From contig WTIQ01000492.1 of assembly GCA_011525185.1 (NCBI GenBank), positions 1 to 23,092 on the forward strand: a stretch of DNA of 23,092 bases. Direction: 5' to 3'. This document shows, in pieces, positions 22,292 to 23,092 of the stretch. This DNA comes from Paracoccaceae bacterium. Lineage in GTDB: Bacteria > Pseudomonadota > Alphaproteobacteria > Rhodobacterales > Rhodobacteraceae. The notes under the pieces were generated by a model that saw only the letters and a program-made list of their open reading frames with translations, had not been told where the DNA came from and made no database searches. How positions within the stretch are numbered: the stretch's first letter is position 1; each line of letters begins with the position of its first letter. The position numbers were made by a program, and so were the translations under genes.

Positions 22292-22729
22292 TTACCAACT
22301 CGCCTGATAAACTACGCTGTTCCATGAATTACCATCAACCCAATCAGCAGCCTTGTCGAATGTCTCCGCATGCTTATGTGCATCCGCTCGGTCCTCATCC
22401 CACATTTCAGAATCGCCAAAAAAGCAACCGCTGCAATCCTCATTGTCGGGCAAATTATCATCGCGCAAAGCAGCAGCAATGCGACGACAATCATCGGCAC
22501 TCAAGTCAATCGGCTGGCATTCATCAACGCCATTCGCAAATACCTGCACAATAAACTTATGCAACGGGGCAAACTTGCGCCAATAGCCAAGGTCAAGGTT
22601 GTAAGACGTAACCTCGAACCCATCAATGACGGGGCGCTTGATCTCCAACGGATAACCGCGCTCATCGCTTTGCGCCATGTCGTATTGGCTGATAAACTTA
22701 TCGCCTCTCAAGTACATATCTAAGCCCAT
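22292..22729 (-). CDS. 'MGLDMYL'-family phage protein, unknown (145 aa)
   Basis: The start MGLDMYLRGDKFIS resembles a widespread phage hypothetical family that begins MGLDMYL. The protein is acidic and contains DLGYWRKFAPLHKFIVQVFA and a Cys pair, CSGCFFGDSE, with ADDCRR upstream. GAGGAG eight bases before ATG 22729 is a strong ribosome site. It is the first gene after the strong leftward promoter and so is likely among the most highly expressed early proteins. The family's function is not known; a role in host takeover is inference from position. Confidence 0.7.
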   Translation of the reverse strand: MGLDMYLRGDKFISQYDMAQSDERGYPLEIKRPVIDGFEVTSYNLDLGYWRKFAPLHKFIVQVFANGVDECQPIDLSADDCRRIAAALRDDNLPDNEDCSGCFFGDSEMWDEDRADAHKHAETFDKAADWVDGNSWNSVVYQASW

Positions 22730-22759
22730 GATAAATCTCCTCTTTGCTAGACATGTCCC

Positions 22760-22807
22760 ATATTATCCCAAATGTAATCGGGTGTCAATAAAAAAATTTA
22801 TGCAAAA
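22760..22807 (-). promoter_or_regulatory. Strong leftward sigma70-type promoter of the six-gene operon
   Basis: On the minus strand: TTGACA (22788-22783), a 17-bp spacer, TAATAT (22765-22760). The A/T block upstream extends to 22807. The 25 bp at 22783-22807 are identical to 11186-11210. The -10 is flanked by TGGGA repeats (TGGGATAATATGGGA). Transcription should begin near 22753, giving a leader of about 24 bases to ATG 22729. A terminator lies directly upstream (22809-22838), insulating it. Confidence 0.85.
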
Positions 22808-22808
22808 C

Positions 22809-22838
22809 AAAAAACCCCCAACCGCATAGGGTCGGGGG
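22809..22838 (-). terminator. Rho-independent terminator (leftward), upstream of promoter
   Basis: On the minus strand a stem of GGGGG with one A-C mismatch plus ACC/GGT (loop of six bases) is followed by TTTTTT. It would stop leftward transcription entering from the right edge just before the operon promoter. No T-run lies on the + side. Confidence 0.7.
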
Positions 22839-22849
22839 CGAGTCTAGTT

Positions 22850-22966
22850 ATGAGGCAAGCAAAAACAAAAGCAGAAATTCCCATCTACGAGGATCAGTCG
22901 CTTGCAAGAAAATTAATAGCATGGGAATCTTTGGGATGCAAGGAAAAAATTAAAAAAATAACTTGA
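22850..22966 (+). CDS. Possible small basic protein (38 aa)
   Basis: A short rightward frame from ATG 22850 to TGA 22966 gives MRQAKTKAEIPIYEDQSLAR, then KLIAWESLGCKEKIKKIT. It has a basic N-terminus and C-terminus and a helix-like middle, and a weak G-rich site lies before the ATG. It is flanked by hairpin terminators, with no clear promoter. The codon pattern is plausible but the size makes chance possible. Confidence 0.35.
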   Translation: MRQAKTKAEIPIYEDQSLARKLIAWESLGCKEKIKKIT

Positions 22967-22980
22967 TTTGTTCGGGTTAT
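22967..22980 (+). repeat. TTTGTTCGGGTTAT, copy 1 (direct repeat)
   Basis: This 14-base sequence recurs exactly at 23073-23086, 106 bases downstream; a 13-base version (TTGTTCGGGTTAT) is at 20532-20544. It contains the TTGTTCGG core over-represented in the window. Confidence 0.7.
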
Positions 22981-22981
22981 T

Positions 22982-23025
22982 AACACAAAATATACGTGGT
23001 TGTTTCAGGCAACTTCCTTTGTGTT
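22982..23025. repeat. Nested inverted repeat
   Basis: Outer arms AACACAAA (22982-22989) and TTTGTGTT (23018-23025) enclose inner arms GTTG (22999-23002) and CAAC (23010-23013). Together they could form a cruciform or a long hairpin. It lies between two copies of the 14-base direct repeat. No gene is visible here. Confidence 0.55.
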
Positions 23026-23034
23026 GATAGGAAA

Positions 23035-23067
23035 AACGGCGGGGAATCCCATTTGCTCCTCGCCGTT
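23035..23067. terminator. Bidirectional terminator-like hairpin
   Basis: Arms AACGGCGGGGA and TCCTCGCCGTT pair over 11 bp with one G-U, loop of 11 bases. The + side continues CTTATTTTG; the minus side continues into a T-run (TTTTTCC). It could end rightward transcripts from the 22850 region and leftward transcripts from outside the window. Confidence 0.65.
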
Positions 23068-23072
23068 CTTAT

Positions 23073-23086
23073 TTTGTTCGGGTTAT
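23073..23086 (+). repeat. TTTGTTCGGGTTAT, copy 2 (direct repeat)
   Basis: This is the second exact copy, directly after the terminator-like hairpin and six bases before the window end, so further copies may lie to the right. Confidence 0.7.
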
Positions 23087-23092
23087 GTCACA

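Overview
The window looks like part of a tailed bacteriophage genome with short-tailed (podovirus-like) architecture. Genes are tightly packed, often with overlapping stop/start codons, and nearly every function that can be recognised is a virion or phage-replication function. There is no integrase, att site, CRISPR array, tRNA or rRNA, and no host housekeeping gene. The style of the virion proteins and of the replication set resembles marine phages of Proteobacteria, but that is inference. Terminase, portal, capsid, DNA polymerase and lysis genes are not here, so this is an internal part of a larger genome.

Layout. (1) Positions 1-10281 hold a rightward virion block. It starts with a 5'-truncated protein resembling the P22 gp10-type tail/stabilisation family and continues with two small proteins, a protein carrying paired 'TPGE/TAGEFV' motifs, and three large Ala/Gly/Gln-rich proteins that look like internal (ejection) proteins. 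(2) Positions 10278-11280 are a switch-like region with genes on alternating strands: a leftward ribbon-helix-helix-like protein, a rightward DUF1064 nuclease, a leftward 60-aa protein, and a divergent promoter region with TCCCA/TGGGA operator-like sites. (3) Positions 11281-19955 are the rightward replication/recombination operon: a coiled-coil protein, a ParB/DGQHR-like protein, a RecA-fold (Sak4-like) ATPase, a DUF669-type ssDNA-binding candidate, a small PD-(D/E)XK nuclease, an SF2 helicase with zinc ribbon, three small genes, a Cas4/RecB-like nuclease with Fe-S type cysteines, a TOPRIM primase and a RepA-like helicase. (4) After a new promoter (19961-19989) come two small rightward genes, the first a DUF3846-like protein. 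(5) Positions 22729-20444 are a leftward operon of six genes (MGLDMYL-family protein, DnaJ-type zinc protein, Fis-type HTH protein, 54-aa and 75-aa proteins, and a Gln/Met/Gly-rich low-complexity protein) read from a strong sigma70-like promoter at 22760-22788. (6) The right edge (22809-23092) has two hairpin terminators, a possible 38-aa ORF and two copies of TTTGTTCGGGTTAT.

Most unusual points. Primase and helicase are in the same frame, separated by one TAA, with helicase-like coding sequence between that TAA and the first usable start. A strand-polar decamer, AATTGTTCGG, occurs seven times on the + strand. The two leftward promoters share an identical 25-bp upstream/-35 block. Two intergenic regions of the replication operon (14078-14160 and 17661-17707) can fold into pseudoknots. 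All function calls come from reading motifs by eye; no database search was run.
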